Positions 44,682 to 53,321 of a stretch of DNA of 64,000 nt are shown here, one piece after another. The DNA comes from Streptomyces sp. NBS 14/10 (GTDB lineage: Bacteria > Actinomycetota > Actinomycetes > Streptomycetales > Streptomycetaceae): the NCBI RefSeq assembly GCF_002224125.1, contig NZ_NCSM01000076.1:1-64000 (forward strand), given 5' to 3'. The notes beneath the pieces were generated by a model, which saw only the letters and a list, made by a program, of their open reading frames with translations, was not told the origin of the DNA and searched no databases. The translations under genes and the position numbers were made by a program. Numbering within the stretch: position 1 is the first letter of the stretch; every line of letters begins with the position of its first letter.

Positions 44682-46217
44682 CTAGACGCCGGGGCGGGCG
44701 GCCGTTTCGGCAGGGGAGGTGGCCCCCAGGGCATCGGCCGCCGCGGTGGCCGGGCCGAATCGCACGATGACGTCGATGAGTTCGGCGACCCGGGCCGCGA
44801 ACGCGGGGTATTCGGGCAGGCCGTCGCCGAGCAGCCCGCTGTCCAGAACGGCCTCGACGAAGGGCGCCCCGGACGAGGTACGGGGTCGGCCGGCGATCGC
44901 GGCGAGTGTGTCCCGGGCCGGATCCACCATCGCGGTGGCGTGCGGACCCGGCGAGAAACCGGGCAGGGGCGCCACACAGCACAGATACGCGGCCACGGTC
45001 AGCGCCAGATGGTGTGGCATCCGCCCGGCGCGCAACTGGAGCAGGGCGGGTTCCGGCACCCGCTGCCGGAGCTTGACCGAACCGTCCGAGCCGACCTGCC
45101 GGGTGCGGTGGCCCAGCGCCGAGTTGGCCCAGCGGTCGAACAGCCGGCGGACGTAGTCGTCGAGGTCGATATCGGCGGGCACGGTGAGGCTCGGCAGATA
45201 CTCGTCGTGCAGCACGGTCCGCGCCGCCTCGGCGATGAAGGGCCGGGCGATCGCGTCCGGAATGGTGTCCCGCCCGTCCAGGGCGCCCAGATAGGCGATG
45301 AGCGAGTGAGTGCCGTTGAGCAGCCGGAGCTTGAGCAGTTCGTACGGCTCGACGTCGTCCGTGAACAGCGCCCCCGCCAGCTCCCAGCGCGGACGTCCGG
45401 CGGCGAAGCGGTCCTCCATCACCCACATGGAGAACGGCTCGGCCGGCACCGGTACGGCATCCCGCACCCCGAGGTGGACCGCCACCGCCTCGCGGTAGGC
45501 GTCCGTGGTGGCGGGGACGATCCGGTCCACCATGGAGCCCGGAAACGCCACCGAGCTCTCCAGCCACGGCACCAGGCCGTCGCGTTCGGCCGCCGGAAGC
45601 GCCTCGGCGAACTCGCGCACCAGCCGCCTCGTCAGCTCACCGTTTCCGACCAGGTTGTCGCAGCTCAGGATGGTCACCGGCCGGGCGTGGGCCCGGCTGC
45701 GGCGCTGCAGTCCGCGCACGATCCGCCCGATGGTGGTGCGCGGCGGCGCGTCGCCGCGCAGATCGGCCCGTACCGCGGGCGCGTCCAGGTCCAGGCCGTG
45801 GGTGCGCGGGGAGAAGGTGTACCCGTGCTCGGTGACCGTCAGGGTGATGACGGCCGTACCGGGCGCGGCCAGCGCGTCGAGCACGGCGTCCGGCTGCTCC
45901 GCGGCCACCAGCGCCCCGGTGTGCACGGCGGGGACGGTGACCCGGGTGCGGCCGGGGGAGATCTCCACGACCGCGTAGCGCAGATCCTGTTCGCGCATCG
46001 CCCGGACCACGCCGGTGGAGCGACCGGCGATCCCGAGGATGCCCCAGGGGCCGTCGGCGCGGGCCAGCGCCGCCGCGGTGTGCACGGCCTGGTGGGCGCG
46101 GTGGAAGTTGCCGAGGCCGAGGTGCACGATGCCGGTCTCGGCGGGTGGCCGCGCGAGGGTCAGCGCGGCCGGGGGAGCGGTCGCCCGGCCGAGGCGGGGC
46201 ACGGTGGTCGCCGGCAT
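44682..46217 (-). CDS. Mannitol dehydrogenase family oxidoreductase (fructuronate reductase-like)
   Basis: A 511-residue NAD(P)-dependent polyol/hexuronate dehydrogenase. The N-terminal Rossmann domain begins GIVHLGLGNFHRAHQAV. The catalytic helical domain contains the conserved SCDNLVGNG and the FPGSMVDRI and LLNGTHSLIAYLG signatures, with a Lys in ELLKLRLLNG. Family members reduce fructuronate to mannonate (UxuB) or fructose to mannitol. Directly upstream lies a mannonate/gluconate dehydratase-like gene, so a hexuronate-pathway role is most likely. The ATG at 46217 is used; a GTG two codons earlier forms a GTGA overlap with the upstream stop and is equally possible. Confidence 0.88.
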   Translation of the reverse strand: MPATTVPRLGRATAPPAALTLARPPAETGIVHLGLGNFHRAHQAVHTAAALARADGPWGILGIAGRSTGVVRAMREQDLRYAVVEISPGRTRVTVPAVHTGALVAAEQPDAVLDALAAPGTAVITLTVTEHGYTFSPRTHGLDLDAPAVRADLRGDAPPRTTIGRIVRGLQRRSRAHARPVTILSCDNLVGNGELTRRLVREFAEALPAAERDGLVPWLESSVAFPGSMVDRIVPATTDAYREAVAVHLGVRDAVPVPAEPFSMWVMEDRFAAGRPRWELAGALFTDDVEPYELLKLRLLNGTHSLIAYLGALDGRDTIPDAIARPFIAEAARTVLHDEYLPSLTVPADIDLDDYVRRLFDRWANSALGHRTRQVGSDGSVKLRQRVPEPALLQLRAGRMPHHLALTVAAYLCCVAPLPGFSPGPHATAMVDPARDTLAAIAGRPRTSSGAPFVEAVLDSGLLGDGLPEYPAFAARVAELIDVIVRFGPATAAADALGATSPAETAARPGV

Positions 46218-46219
46218 CG

Positions 46220-47455
46220 TCACCAGTCCGTCATCGAGCCGTCGCGGCGCCGCGCGATGGGCAGATAGGCGGGCTCGTACGGGAACCGGGCGGCCAGCGC
46301 CTCGTCGACCTCGACCCCGAGCCCGGGCTGGTCGCCGGGGTGCAGATGTCCGTCGGCGTAGCTCCACGCGTGCCGGAACACCTCGTGCACGACCGGCTCG
46401 TAGCCCATGTACTCCTGGATGGCGAAGTTCGGCGTCGCCAGGCCCACATGCAGCGATCCTGCGAGGGCCACCGGCGAGACGTCCGAGGGACCGTGCGGGC
46501 CGAGCCGCACCTGCCATACCTCGGCGAGCGCCGCGATCCGCCGCAGATGGCTGATCCCGCCCGCGTGCGTCACACAGGTCCGTACGAAGTCGATCAGCTG
46601 CTCGGTGATCAGCGTCTGGCACTCCCAGACGGTGTTGAACACCTCGCCGATCGCCAGCGGGACGGTGGTGTGGTGCCGGACGTGCCGCAGCACCTCCTGG
46701 TTCTCCGCGGGGGTGACATCCTCCAGCCAGTAGAGGTCCACCTCCTCCAGCGCCCGGCCGAGCCGGGCCGCCTGGCCCGGGGTGAGCCGGTGGTGGGCGT
46801 CGTGCAGCAACTTCAGCTCGGGGCCCACGTGTTCGCGTACCGCCGCGAGAACACGCGGGGCGTGCCGCAGATAGGAGTCGGTGTCCCAGACCTCCACCGC
46901 GGGGGCCGCGCCACGGTCGGCCGGTTCGTACCCCGCTTCGCCGCTGCTCACCCCGTACACCGTGTCAAGACCGGGGATGCCGCTCTGCGCACGCACCGCG
47001 AGAAAGCCCTGTTCGCGCCGCTCGTCGACCGCGTCGAGCAGCTGGGGGATCTCCCAGCCGGAGGCATGGGTGTACGTCAGGATCCCGTCGCGCACCGCGC
47101 CGCCCAGCAGCTGGTACACCGGCTGGCCGGTGGCCTTCCCCTTGATGTCCCACAGCGCGAGGTCCACCGCGCCGATGGACGTCATCGTCACCGGACCGCG
47201 CCGCCAGTACGCCCCGCGGTAGAGGAACTGCCAGGTGTCCTCGATCCGCGCCGGGTCCCGGCCGATCAGCAGCGGCGCCACATGGTCGCGCAGATACGAC
47301 GCGACGGCGAGCTCACGGCCGTTGAGCGTGGCGTCGCCCCAGCCGACCAGGCCCTGTGCAGTGGTGATCTTGAGCGCGACGAAGTTGCGGCCCGGGCTGG
47401 TCACCAGCACATCGACCGCGACGATGGTGTCGGTCATGGGCGCCGGCCGGCTCAT
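46220..47455 (-). CDS. manD: Enolase-superfamily ManD/RspA-type dehydratase
   Basis: A 411-residue member of the D-mannonate dehydratase group. Metal ligands appear in [17 protein letters not shown] and AIGEVFNT. The catalytic tyrosine is in DTVYGVS and the His-Asp segment reads [10 protein letters not shown]. Mannonate dehydratase forms 2-keto-3-deoxygluconate. As I recall, highly active enzymes carry Ala after HG, while proteins with Pro, as here, are weak mannonate/gluconate dehydratases or have other roles (RspA type). The start at 47455 overlaps the preceding gene by four bases. It sits between a D-2-hydroxyacid dehydrogenase and a fructuronate reductase-like gene in a LacI-led operon. 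Confidence 0.9.
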   Translation of the reverse strand: MSRPAPMTDTIVAVDVLVTSPGRNFVALKITTAQGLVGWGDATLNGRELAVASYLRDHVAPLLIGRDPARIEDTWQFLYRGAYWRRGPVTMTSIGAVDLALWDIKGKATGQPVYQLLGGAVRDGILTYTHASGWEIPQLLDAVDERREQGFLAVRAQSGIPGLDTVYGVSSGEAGYEPADRGAAPAVEVWDTDSYLRHAPRVLAAVREHVGPELKLLHDAHHRLTPGQAARLGRALEEVDLYWLEDVTPAENQEVLRHVRHHTTVPLAIGEVFNTVWECQTLITEQLIDFVRTCVTHAGGISHLRRIAALAEVWQVRLGPHGPSDVSPVALAGSLHVGLATPNFAIQEYMGYEPVVHEVFRHAWSYADGHLHPGDQPGLGVEVDEALAARFPYEPAYLPIARRRDGSMTDW

Positions 47456-48450
47456 GGGGCCACCGCCACGACGTTGTGCAGCGGCTCACCCGCGGCCAGC
47501 CGGCCGATGTTGGCGGCGATGTCATCGGCCCGGCGCGCGAAGGTCTCGCGGGTCAGGCCCGAGGAGTGGGGTGTCATCAGTACGTTGTCCAGCGTCTCGA
47601 AGGGATGGTTGCCGGGGGCCGCGGAGTGTCCGGCGGCCGGGTAGCGGTACCAGACGTCGAGCGCGGCCCCGCCGATCGCGCGCTCGCTCAAGGCCCGGTA
47701 GAGCGCGTCCTCGTCCACGACCGGGCCACGGCCGACGTTGACCAGCACCGCCGACGGGCGCATCCGGGACAGCTCGGCCGCGCCGATCAGCCCCGTGGTC
47801 TCGGGGGTCAGCGGGGCCGACACCACCACCACATCGGAGCTCTCCAGCAGCGAGCCGAGGTCGTCGATGGTCCCGGACCAGGCCAGCCCCTCGGCCGCCG
47901 CGTCCACCTCACCGCGCCTGGTGACCGCCACGCCCCGGGCGCCGAACGCCCGGAACCGCTGCCAGCAGCGGGCGCCGATATGCCCGAAGCCGACGAACCC
48001 GACCGTCGCCGCGCCCAGCGTATCGACCCACGGGGAGCCCGGGTCGTACGCGGGGGAGTGCCACTGCCCGCGGCGCAGCGCGTCGTGCTGCCGCAGGAAG
48101 CCGCGCCGCAGCAGAATGGCCGCTGACACGGCGTACTCGGCGATCGAGTCCTCGTGGTGGAAGGTGTTGGCCACCTGGGTTCCGGGGGCCAGCGAGGCGA
48201 TGTCGATCCCGTCCGTACCGGCACCGGCCGCGTGGACCAGCCGGAGCCGGGTGGCGATCGCGGCCATCCGGGTGTCGCACTTCCCCGACACCAGCACATC
48301 CGCCCCCTTCACGGCGGCCTCGACCGCCGCGGTGTCCCGGGCGTCCGGCCAGCTGACGGACACTCCGTCCGGCAGCGCGGACTCGAACTCGGCACGCAGC
48401 GGGTCGAGGTTGGCGTCGATGACCACCACGGTCAATGTGTCGGCCCTCAT
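47452..48450 (-). CDS. D-isomer-specific 2-hydroxyacid dehydrogenase
   Basis: A 332-residue NAD(P)-dependent dehydrogenase. The nucleotide-binding motif is [12 protein letters not shown] (about 152-163). The catalytic Arg is in [13 protein letters not shown], the acid in the following helix region, and the His in TPHSSGLT. The family reduces 2-ketoacids to D-2-hydroxyacids or acts on phosphoglycerate and glyoxylate. It overlaps the LacI gene upstream and the ManD-type gene downstream by four bases each. It could recycle a pathway keto acid such as hydroxypyruvate or glyoxylate, or oxidise an aldonate. Confidence 0.92.
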   Translation of the reverse strand: MRADTLTVVVIDANLDPLRAEFESALPDGVSVSWPDARDTAAVEAAVKGADVLVSGKCDTRMAAIATRLRLVHAAGAGTDGIDIASLAPGTQVANTFHHEDSIAEYAVSAAILLRRGFLRQHDALRRGQWHSPAYDPGSPWVDTLGAATVGFVGFGHIGARCWQRFRAFGARGVAVTRRGEVDAAAEGLAWSGTIDDLGSLLESSDVVVVSAPLTPETTGLIGAAELSRMRPSAVLVNVGRGPVVDEDALYRALSERAIGGAALDVWYRYPAAGHSAAPGNHPFETLDNVLMTPHSSGLTRETFARRADDIAANIGRLAAGEPLHNVVAVAP

Positions 48451-49505
48451 GACCCGCCCTTTCCGGCTGCCGCTTCCGCAGCCGCGCCGTCAGTCGTGGC
48501 GCCGTGCCCGGCGGGGCGGGTACGGGCCGCGCCGGTCGAGCCGCGCACGATGAGCTGGGTCGGCAGCCGGAGCGTCCGCGGGGTCTGCCGCTCACCCCCG
48601 ATGGCCTTCCCCAGCAGCTCCAGGCTGAGCGCACCGGCCCGCACCATCGGCACCGAGATGCTCGTCAAGGACGGCTGCGACACCTCCGCGAACGGGATGT
48701 CGTCGACCCCCACCACGCTCAGCTCCTCGGGGACACTCACCCCCAGCGCCCGCGCGCCGGAGATCACCCCGAGCGCCACCAGGTCGTTGTGCGCGATGAC
48801 GGCGGAGGCGCCCGAGGCCAGCACACCGGCCGCCGCCGCGGTCCCGCCCGCCACTGTCTCGGACTGCCAGCCCAGCAGCGTCAGCTCAAGACCGGCCCGC
48901 CCGGCCTCGGCGCGGATCAACTCCACGCGCTGGGCGTTGGACCAGGAGCGCTGCATGCCCTGGACATAGGCGATCCGCCGATGGCCGAGCGCGGCCAGAT
49001 ACTCGACGGCCTGGCGCATGCCCTCGGCGGTGTCGGCGAGCACACAGTCGGCGCCGGTCGTCTCGCGGTTGACCAGCACGACGGGCGTACGGTCGCAGAT
49101 GTCCAAGACCTCGTCCGCGTCGAGCCGGGGCGAGCACACGATCAACCCGTCGGCCTGCTCGCGCAGGTGGGCGAGGACTTCGCGCTCGTGGTCGGGGTCG
49201 AAGTCGGTGTCGGCGAGCACGACGGTCTGCCCGCGGCGCCAGCCCTCGCCCTGCGCGGCCTTGACGAAGGCGCCGAATACGGGGTTGGCGATATCGGGCA
49301 CGACGACGGCGACCGTGGCGGTGCCCGCGTCGTCGGCCGGCTCGGCGGTGCGGACAGCGGACGATTCGTAGCCGAGCTCTTGCGCAACGGTCAGTACCTT
49401 GCGCAAGGTCTGCGGTCCGAGCCGGTTGGGGTCGCTGAACGCGCGAGAGGCGGTGGACAGCGCGACATTGGCGCGCTTGGCCACATCAGTGAGGGTGGGG
49501 GCCAT
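48447..49505 (-). CDS. LacI family regulator of the hexuronate operon
   Basis: A 352-residue LacI/GalR repressor, first gene of its own operon. The helix-turn-helix is at about residues 4-24 (TLTDVAKRANVALSTASRAF), the effector domain follows, and the protein ends in LPTQLIVRGSTG. The ATG at 49505 follows AGGAGCGGAG; a frame extending to 49607 reads through the operator and is rejected. Just upstream lie the palindromes TTGCGCAA and CTTGCCAA-AGCA-TTGGCAAG, so autoregulation of the whole LacI-dehydrogenase-ManD-reductase unit is likely. Confidence 0.94.
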   Translation of the reverse strand: MAPTLTDVAKRANVALSTASRAFSDPNRLGPQTLRKVLTVAQELGYESSAVRTAEPADDAGTATVAVVVPDIANPVFGAFVKAAQGEGWRRGQTVVLADTDFDPDHEREVLAHLREQADGLIVCSPRLDADEVLDICDRTPVVLVNRETTGADCVLADTAEGMRQAVEYLAALGHRRIAYVQGMQRSWSNAQRVELIRAEAGRAGLELTLLGWQSETVAGGTAAAAGVLASGASAVIAHNDLVALGVISGARALGVSVPEELSVVGVDDIPFAEVSQPSLTSISVPMVRAGALSLELLGKAIGGERQTPRTLRLPTQLIVRGSTGAARTRPAGHGATTDGAAAEAAAGKGGS

Positions 49506-49569
49506 GGGGGCTCCGCTCCTGGTGCGACGGAGTGGTGCAGATGAACGACATGTTTCATGGTCGTCACCC

Positions 49570-49577
49570 TTGCGCAA
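49570..49577. promoter_or_regulatory. TTGCGCAA palindrome
   Basis: Eight-base perfect palindrome between the LacI start and the longer operator at 49589. It resembles LacI-family half-site pairs and may be an accessory operator. Confidence 0.4.
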
Positions 49578-49588
49578 CCTTGTCAACG

Positions 49589-49608
49589 CTTGCCAAAGCA
49601 TTGGCAAG
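49589..49608. promoter_or_regulatory. LacI operator candidate CTTGCCAA-n4-TTGGCAAG
   Basis: Perfect 8-base inverted repeat with spacer AGCA, 84 bases upstream of the LacI gene and 81 bases before the divergent membrane-protein gene. Size and symmetry fit a LacI dimer site. Confidence 0.6.
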
Positions 49609-49688
49609 ACCTTGGCCGGACGTTGTCCTCGACCTCTTTACCGGTGGTCTGTGCACACGACCGACCGGGAGCCGATCACCGGACTGAC

Positions 49689-50366
49689 ATGATGGCGCGC
49701 ATGACCACACCACCTCTTACCGGCCCGCCATCCGTCCCTCCGGGCGGGGGTGTGCCGCCCGCGCCCCAGGCCGTCGCCCGACCCGGAAACCGCCGGACCA
49801 TGGTGGCCGTTGTGGTGTCAGTCCTGGTGCTCGTCGGCGGTGGCGTCACGGCCTGGTGGCTGACGCGGGACGAGGACAGCTCCTCGCTGGCCGACCGGCC
49901 GCGGGTGAAGGACGACAAGGCGGGAATCTCGTACGCGATACCCGAGGGCTGGCAGCCCAACAAGAAGGGCGACCTGGTGGACGCCTTCACCTCGTCGATC
50001 ACCATGAAGTCCACCGGCGACGAAGAAGAAGGTGGCAGCGTCGTGCTGGCCGGGCGGGCTGGGACCGTGCCCAAGTCCCAGCTGAAGGAGCAGACGGAGG
50101 ACGCGGCCCGGTCGAACGCCGAGTACTTCTACCCGGACGGGCGCTCGAGCATCGAGGAGTCGCGGGCCACCACGGTGAGCGACCGCCCCGCGTACACGGT
50201 GGCGTTGAAGGTGAGCGACGGCGAAGGCGGCACGGGCCATCTGCGCCTGACCCTCATGACCGCGCGGGACGGCGGCTCGTCCTACCTCCTCGGGATCGCC
50301 CAGCCCACCGGGCCACAGGAGCAGCAGGAGGTCGACGCGGTGCTGGAGAGCGCGTCGCTCAGCTGA
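49689..50366 (+). CDS. Membrane-anchored protein of unknown function
   Basis: A 225-residue protein. A Pro/Gly-rich cytoplasmic N-terminus (about 1-37) is followed by one membrane helix (about 40-60, VAVVVSVLVLVGGGVTAWWL) and an extracellular domain of about 165 residues beginning KDDKAGISYAIPEGW. It ends in a helix (QEQQEVDAVLESASL). The layout matches actinobacterial single-span proteins with a PsbP/LpqN-like outer domain, but I cannot assign a family firmly. Starts at 49689, 49692 and 49701 are all possible; none has a strong ribosome site. Confidence 0.82.
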   Translation: MMARMTTPPLTGPPSVPPGGGVPPAPQAVARPGNRRTMVAVVVSVLVLVGGGVTAWWLTRDEDSSSLADRPRVKDDKAGISYAIPEGWQPNKKGDLVDAFTSSITMKSTGDEEEGGSVVLAGRAGTVPKSQLKEQTEDAARSNAEYFYPDGRSSIEESRATTVSDRPAYTVALKVSDGEGGTGHLRLTLMTARDGGSSYLLGIAQPTGPQEQQEVDAVLESASLS

Positions 50367-50391
50367 CGCCGGCATCGCGGCGGGGCCGGTT

Positions 50392-51573
50392 TCACACCCG
50401 GCACTCGACGGTGCAGCCGCGGAGCTCGTAGCCGGCTATCTCGTCCTTGAAGCCGACCCCGGGCGGGGCCGCCATCCGGATGCCGGGCAGTGCGAACAGT
50501 CGGCTGAGGAAGATATCCGTCTCGAGGATCGCGATATGGGCGCCGGGGCACTTGTGCGGGCCGTCGCCGAAGGCCAGACCGGCCGCCCCGGCGCCCTCGG
50601 CCAGCGGGCGGCCGGGGCGGATCAGCTCCGGCCGTTCGCCCACCGTACGGGCGTCGACATTGGCGCTCTCCAGGTCCACCTCGACCAGCGCCCCGGTCGG
50701 CACCGTCACCACACCGTCGTCGCCGGGCAGTTCCAGCGCGGCGGTGGTACGGCGGCGCAGCCGGCCGATGACCGGCTCCAGCCGCAGGATCTCGTGCAGG
50801 ATCGCGATCCGGCCGGGCTCGTCCGCGGCCCGGAACCGCCCGAGCAGCTCGTCGTCGGTGAACAGATGCCAGGCCGCGACATTGACGAACTCCCGCGTGG
50901 TGACCATGCCCGCCGCGGCGAAGGTCAGACACTCGCCCAGGATCTCCCCGGCCGAACACCCTTCGTCGAGCAGATGGGAGATCAGATCGTCCCGGCGCTG
51001 TCTGCGGCGAGCCCGCACGGCCGGGCGTACGTCGGCCAGATAGACCCGCGACCAGTTCACGTTCTGCCGCAGCAGCCAGTGGATACCGTGCAGGCTGGTC
51101 AGCCCCGGCGTCCCGAACTTCTCGGGGAAGAAGCGCTCCAGCCGGCGCCGGATGCCGGGCCGGCTCTCCGTCAGACCGATGACGGACGCGGCCACCTCGA
51201 TCGCCAGATGGAAACTCAGATCGGCCAGATGCGCCCGCCCCGCGGCGCGGACCTTGCCGATCTGCGTCTCCGCGACCCGGACCATGACCTCGCGGTACCG
51301 CTCGTCGACGCGGCGAGGCGTGAAGAACCGGGCGGTCTGCCGCCGGTGTTCCCGGTGTTCGGGGCCGTCCCGGTACAGCACCGGCCGCCGGAGCCCCGAC
51401 GGCAGCTTCTCCACGGTCTCGATGCCCAGACCGGCCTGTACGGTGCCGGTGCTGCGCAACACGGCGCGGGCCTCCGCGTATCCGCACACCTGCCAGACCC
51501 CGTCGGGCCCCCGCCGTACCGGGCAGCCGTCCGGGGCCGCCGCTCGCTCGATCTTGCGTGCTCCGTATCCCAT
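50392..51573 (-). CDS. Cytochrome P450
   Basis: A 393-residue bacterial P450. The I-helix reads AAAGMVTTREF, the K-helix has EILR (ExxR), and the haem loop FGDGPHKCPG places Cys342 as the axial ligand. The start at 51573 (MGYGARKIERAAAPDGCPV) follows a G-rich stretch. Longer frames toward 52137 enter the neighbouring lyase gene. No ferredoxin is adjacent. It lies 29 bases downstream of a PL9-like gene on the same strand, but a functional link is not evident. It differs clearly from the P450 near 10 kb. Confidence 0.92.
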   Translation of the reverse strand: MGYGARKIERAAAPDGCPVRRGPDGVWQVCGYAEARAVLRSTGTVQAGLGIETVEKLPSGLRRPVLYRDGPEHREHRRQTARFFTPRRVDERYREVMVRVAETQIGKVRAAGRAHLADLSFHLAIEVAASVIGLTESRPGIRRRLERFFPEKFGTPGLTSLHGIHWLLRQNVNWSRVYLADVRPAVRARRRQRRDDLISHLLDEGCSAGEILGECLTFAAAGMVTTREFVNVAAWHLFTDDELLGRFRAADEPGRIAILHEILRLEPVIGRLRRRTTAALELPGDDGVVTVPTGALVEVDLESANVDARTVGERPELIRPGRPLAEGAGAAGLAFGDGPHKCPGAHIAILETDIFLSRLFALPGIRMAAPPGVGFKDEIAGYELRGCTVECRV

Positions 51574-51602
51574 ATCCCCTACATATCCCCTCCCGCCCGG
51601 TG

Positions 51603-52811
51603 TCAGAAGCGGGCGCCGAGGGCCGAGCCGTCGCGGGGGACGAGGAAGGTCGAGGACGGGATCGAGCCGTCCGCCGCGCGGGGGCCGGTGATCTTCGCCT
51701 GGTCGGTGCTCAGCACCGAGCCCTCGTTCCACACCCCGCCCAGGTCCCAGGAGTTGCCCTTCGAGGTGGAGCTGCCGAGCTGGACCGGCTCGGTGTCCAG
51801 CAGCGAGAGGTTCGCGGTGAGCGTGGCGTGCGACCGGTCCGTCCGGAAGCCGCTGCCGCCGTTGCGGTAGGTGGTGGTGCGGGAGATGGCGAGGGCACCC
51901 GGGTTGCCGTTGTCCGTGACGCCGTGCGCCGCGTTGCCGAAGGCGATGGCGTTGCGCAGCGAGTGGTCGGCGGGCGGGTCCACATCGCCACCGCCGCCCA
52001 TCTTGAAGCCGTTGCCGTCGCCGGTGAAGTCGGGGAAGTTCCACCGGTTGAACCCGTTGCCGTACGCGATCGTGTTCTCGATGGCGATGGGGGAGGTGAA
52101 CTCCCAGGCGTCGAAGCCGTCGTCCGCGTTGTTCCACAGCCTGGCCCCGCGGACCCGATTGCCCTCGCCCTGACCCTCCTTGATGGCCAGGCCGTCGGCG
52201 CTCTCGCCGTTCTTGCGCGGGTCGCGGTTGCCGTACGAGTCGAGGTTCGCGATCAGGTTGCGGCTGGAGGCGCCCTGGAGCTGGAAACCGGACTCGTAGT
52301 TGTCGCGCGTGGTCAGCCCGGTGAACTCGTTGTCGTTGCAGCCGGCGCAGTAGATCCCGTACGGCCCGTGGACGATCTCCAGGCCCCGGATCCGCCAGTA
52401 CGAGGCCTCCTGGTGGATGGCCCCGCGCTCGGCCCGGGGGATCGAGCCGCCGACCGGGGTGTGGCTGGCGGGCAGCCGCTCGCCGTCGATGACGACGTGC
52501 TCACCGGAGTAGTTGGTCAGCGTGATGGGGCTGCCCGCCGTACCGGAGGTGGCGATCGTGATGTTGTCGGTCAGCTCGTAGGTGCCGCCGCGGACCGCGA
52601 TGGTGTCTCCGGGCCCGCTTCGGTCCACCGCCGCCTGGACGGTGGCCAGCGGGTCCTCCAGGGTGCCCGCGCCGGTGTCGTGCCCGCCCGGGGCCACGAC
52701 GATCTGCCGCGCCGCGGCGGCGGCGGGCGCCGCGGGTAATGCCCGCGGCGCGCCCACCGCCGCCAGGGACACCGCGCCGAGCAGCACCGTCACGGCTTTG
52801 TTGACCTTCAC
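51603..52811 (-). CDS. Secreted beta-helix pectate lyase-like protein (PL9-like)
   Basis: A 402-residue exported protein. The signal peptide (KVNKAVTVLLGAVSLAAVG and beyond) ends near residue 38. The mature domain is a right-handed parallel beta-helix opening with IVVAPGGHDTGAGTLEDPLATVQAAVD. Central acidic residues in NNADDGFDAWEF and in GDGNGFKMGGGG resemble the calcium-binding catalytic centre of family 9 pectate lyases, where a lysine (here in FKMGG) acts as base. It probably cleaves polygalacturonate or a related uronan outside the cell. GTG at 52811 is chosen since GAAGGG lies nine bases upstream; an ATG at 52820 directly abuts that site. Confidence 0.85.
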   Translation of the reverse strand: MKVNKAVTVLLGAVSLAAVGAPRALPAAPAAAAARQIVVAPGGHDTGAGTLEDPLATVQAAVDRSGPGDTIAVRGGTYELTDNITIATSGTAGSPITLTNYSGEHVVIDGERLPASHTPVGGSIPRAERGAIHQEASYWRIRGLEIVHGPYGIYCAGCNDNEFTGLTTRDNYESGFQLQGASSRNLIANLDSYGNRDPRKNGESADGLAIKEGQGEGNRVRGARLWNNADDGFDAWEFTSPIAIENTIAYGNGFNRWNFPDFTGDGNGFKMGGGGDVDPPADHSLRNAIAFGNAAHGVTDNGNPGALAISRTTTYRNGGSGFRTDRSHATLTANLSLLDTEPVQLGSSTSKGNSWDLGGVWNEGSVLSTDQAKITGPRAADGSIPSSTFLVPRDGSALGARF

Positions 52812-52920
52812 TGGGCCCATCCCTTCACCGGTCCGTCCTGGCCTCCGGCTCTACGTCGCCGCCCCGGCCCGATAGGTTGCCGCCTTCCGGGGCGACGGGC
52901 GCGCCGGCGCCGCCCGGTGG

Positions 52921-53157
52921 TCACAGGCCCTGCGAGAGCAGCAGCTCATGGGCCAGCCGGGCGCCGCGGGCCGCCGCCTCCGCCGCCAGGGCGTCGTCCT
53001 GCGTCGGAATGTTCTCCAGGCCCTGCGCCAGCGCCCGGACCGCGTCCGCCAGGGTCTGCACATGCGTCTCCAGCAGCCGCAGCCGCTCCTCCTCGCTCTG
53101 TGTGTCCAGGGTGCTCGGGCGGGTTCCGGCACTCTGCTCGGGGGTGTGGTTCGTCAT
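52921..53157 (-). CDS. Small coiled-coil protein of unknown function
   Basis: A 78-residue acidic protein with a strong ribosome site (GGGAGGAGGG) before its ATG at 53157. A polar N-terminus is followed by a heptad-rich helix (about 22-55, ERLRLLETHVQTLADAVRAL) and a second Ala-rich helix, consistent with a small dimer or tetramer. No family is recognised. It is flanked by the PL9-like gene and a kinase-like gene with no clear operon link. Confidence 0.75.
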   Translation of the reverse strand: MTNHTPEQSAGTRPSTLDTQSEEERLRLLETHVQTLADAVRALAQGLENIPTQDDALAAEAAARGARLAHELLLSQGL

Positions 53158-53321
53158 CTCGGGGCCCTCCTCCCGGGTGCGTGGTCGCCAAGGAGTGGCG
53201 TCTCCTCTCAGCGTCGCACCTGGGGCGGCACGGCGGTACGCCGGTCCGGGCCCGCTCCGCCGTTCTTACGATCGCGGAGCGATCGGACCCGACTCCGTGG
53301 CGTAGTCGAACCACGCCGAGA

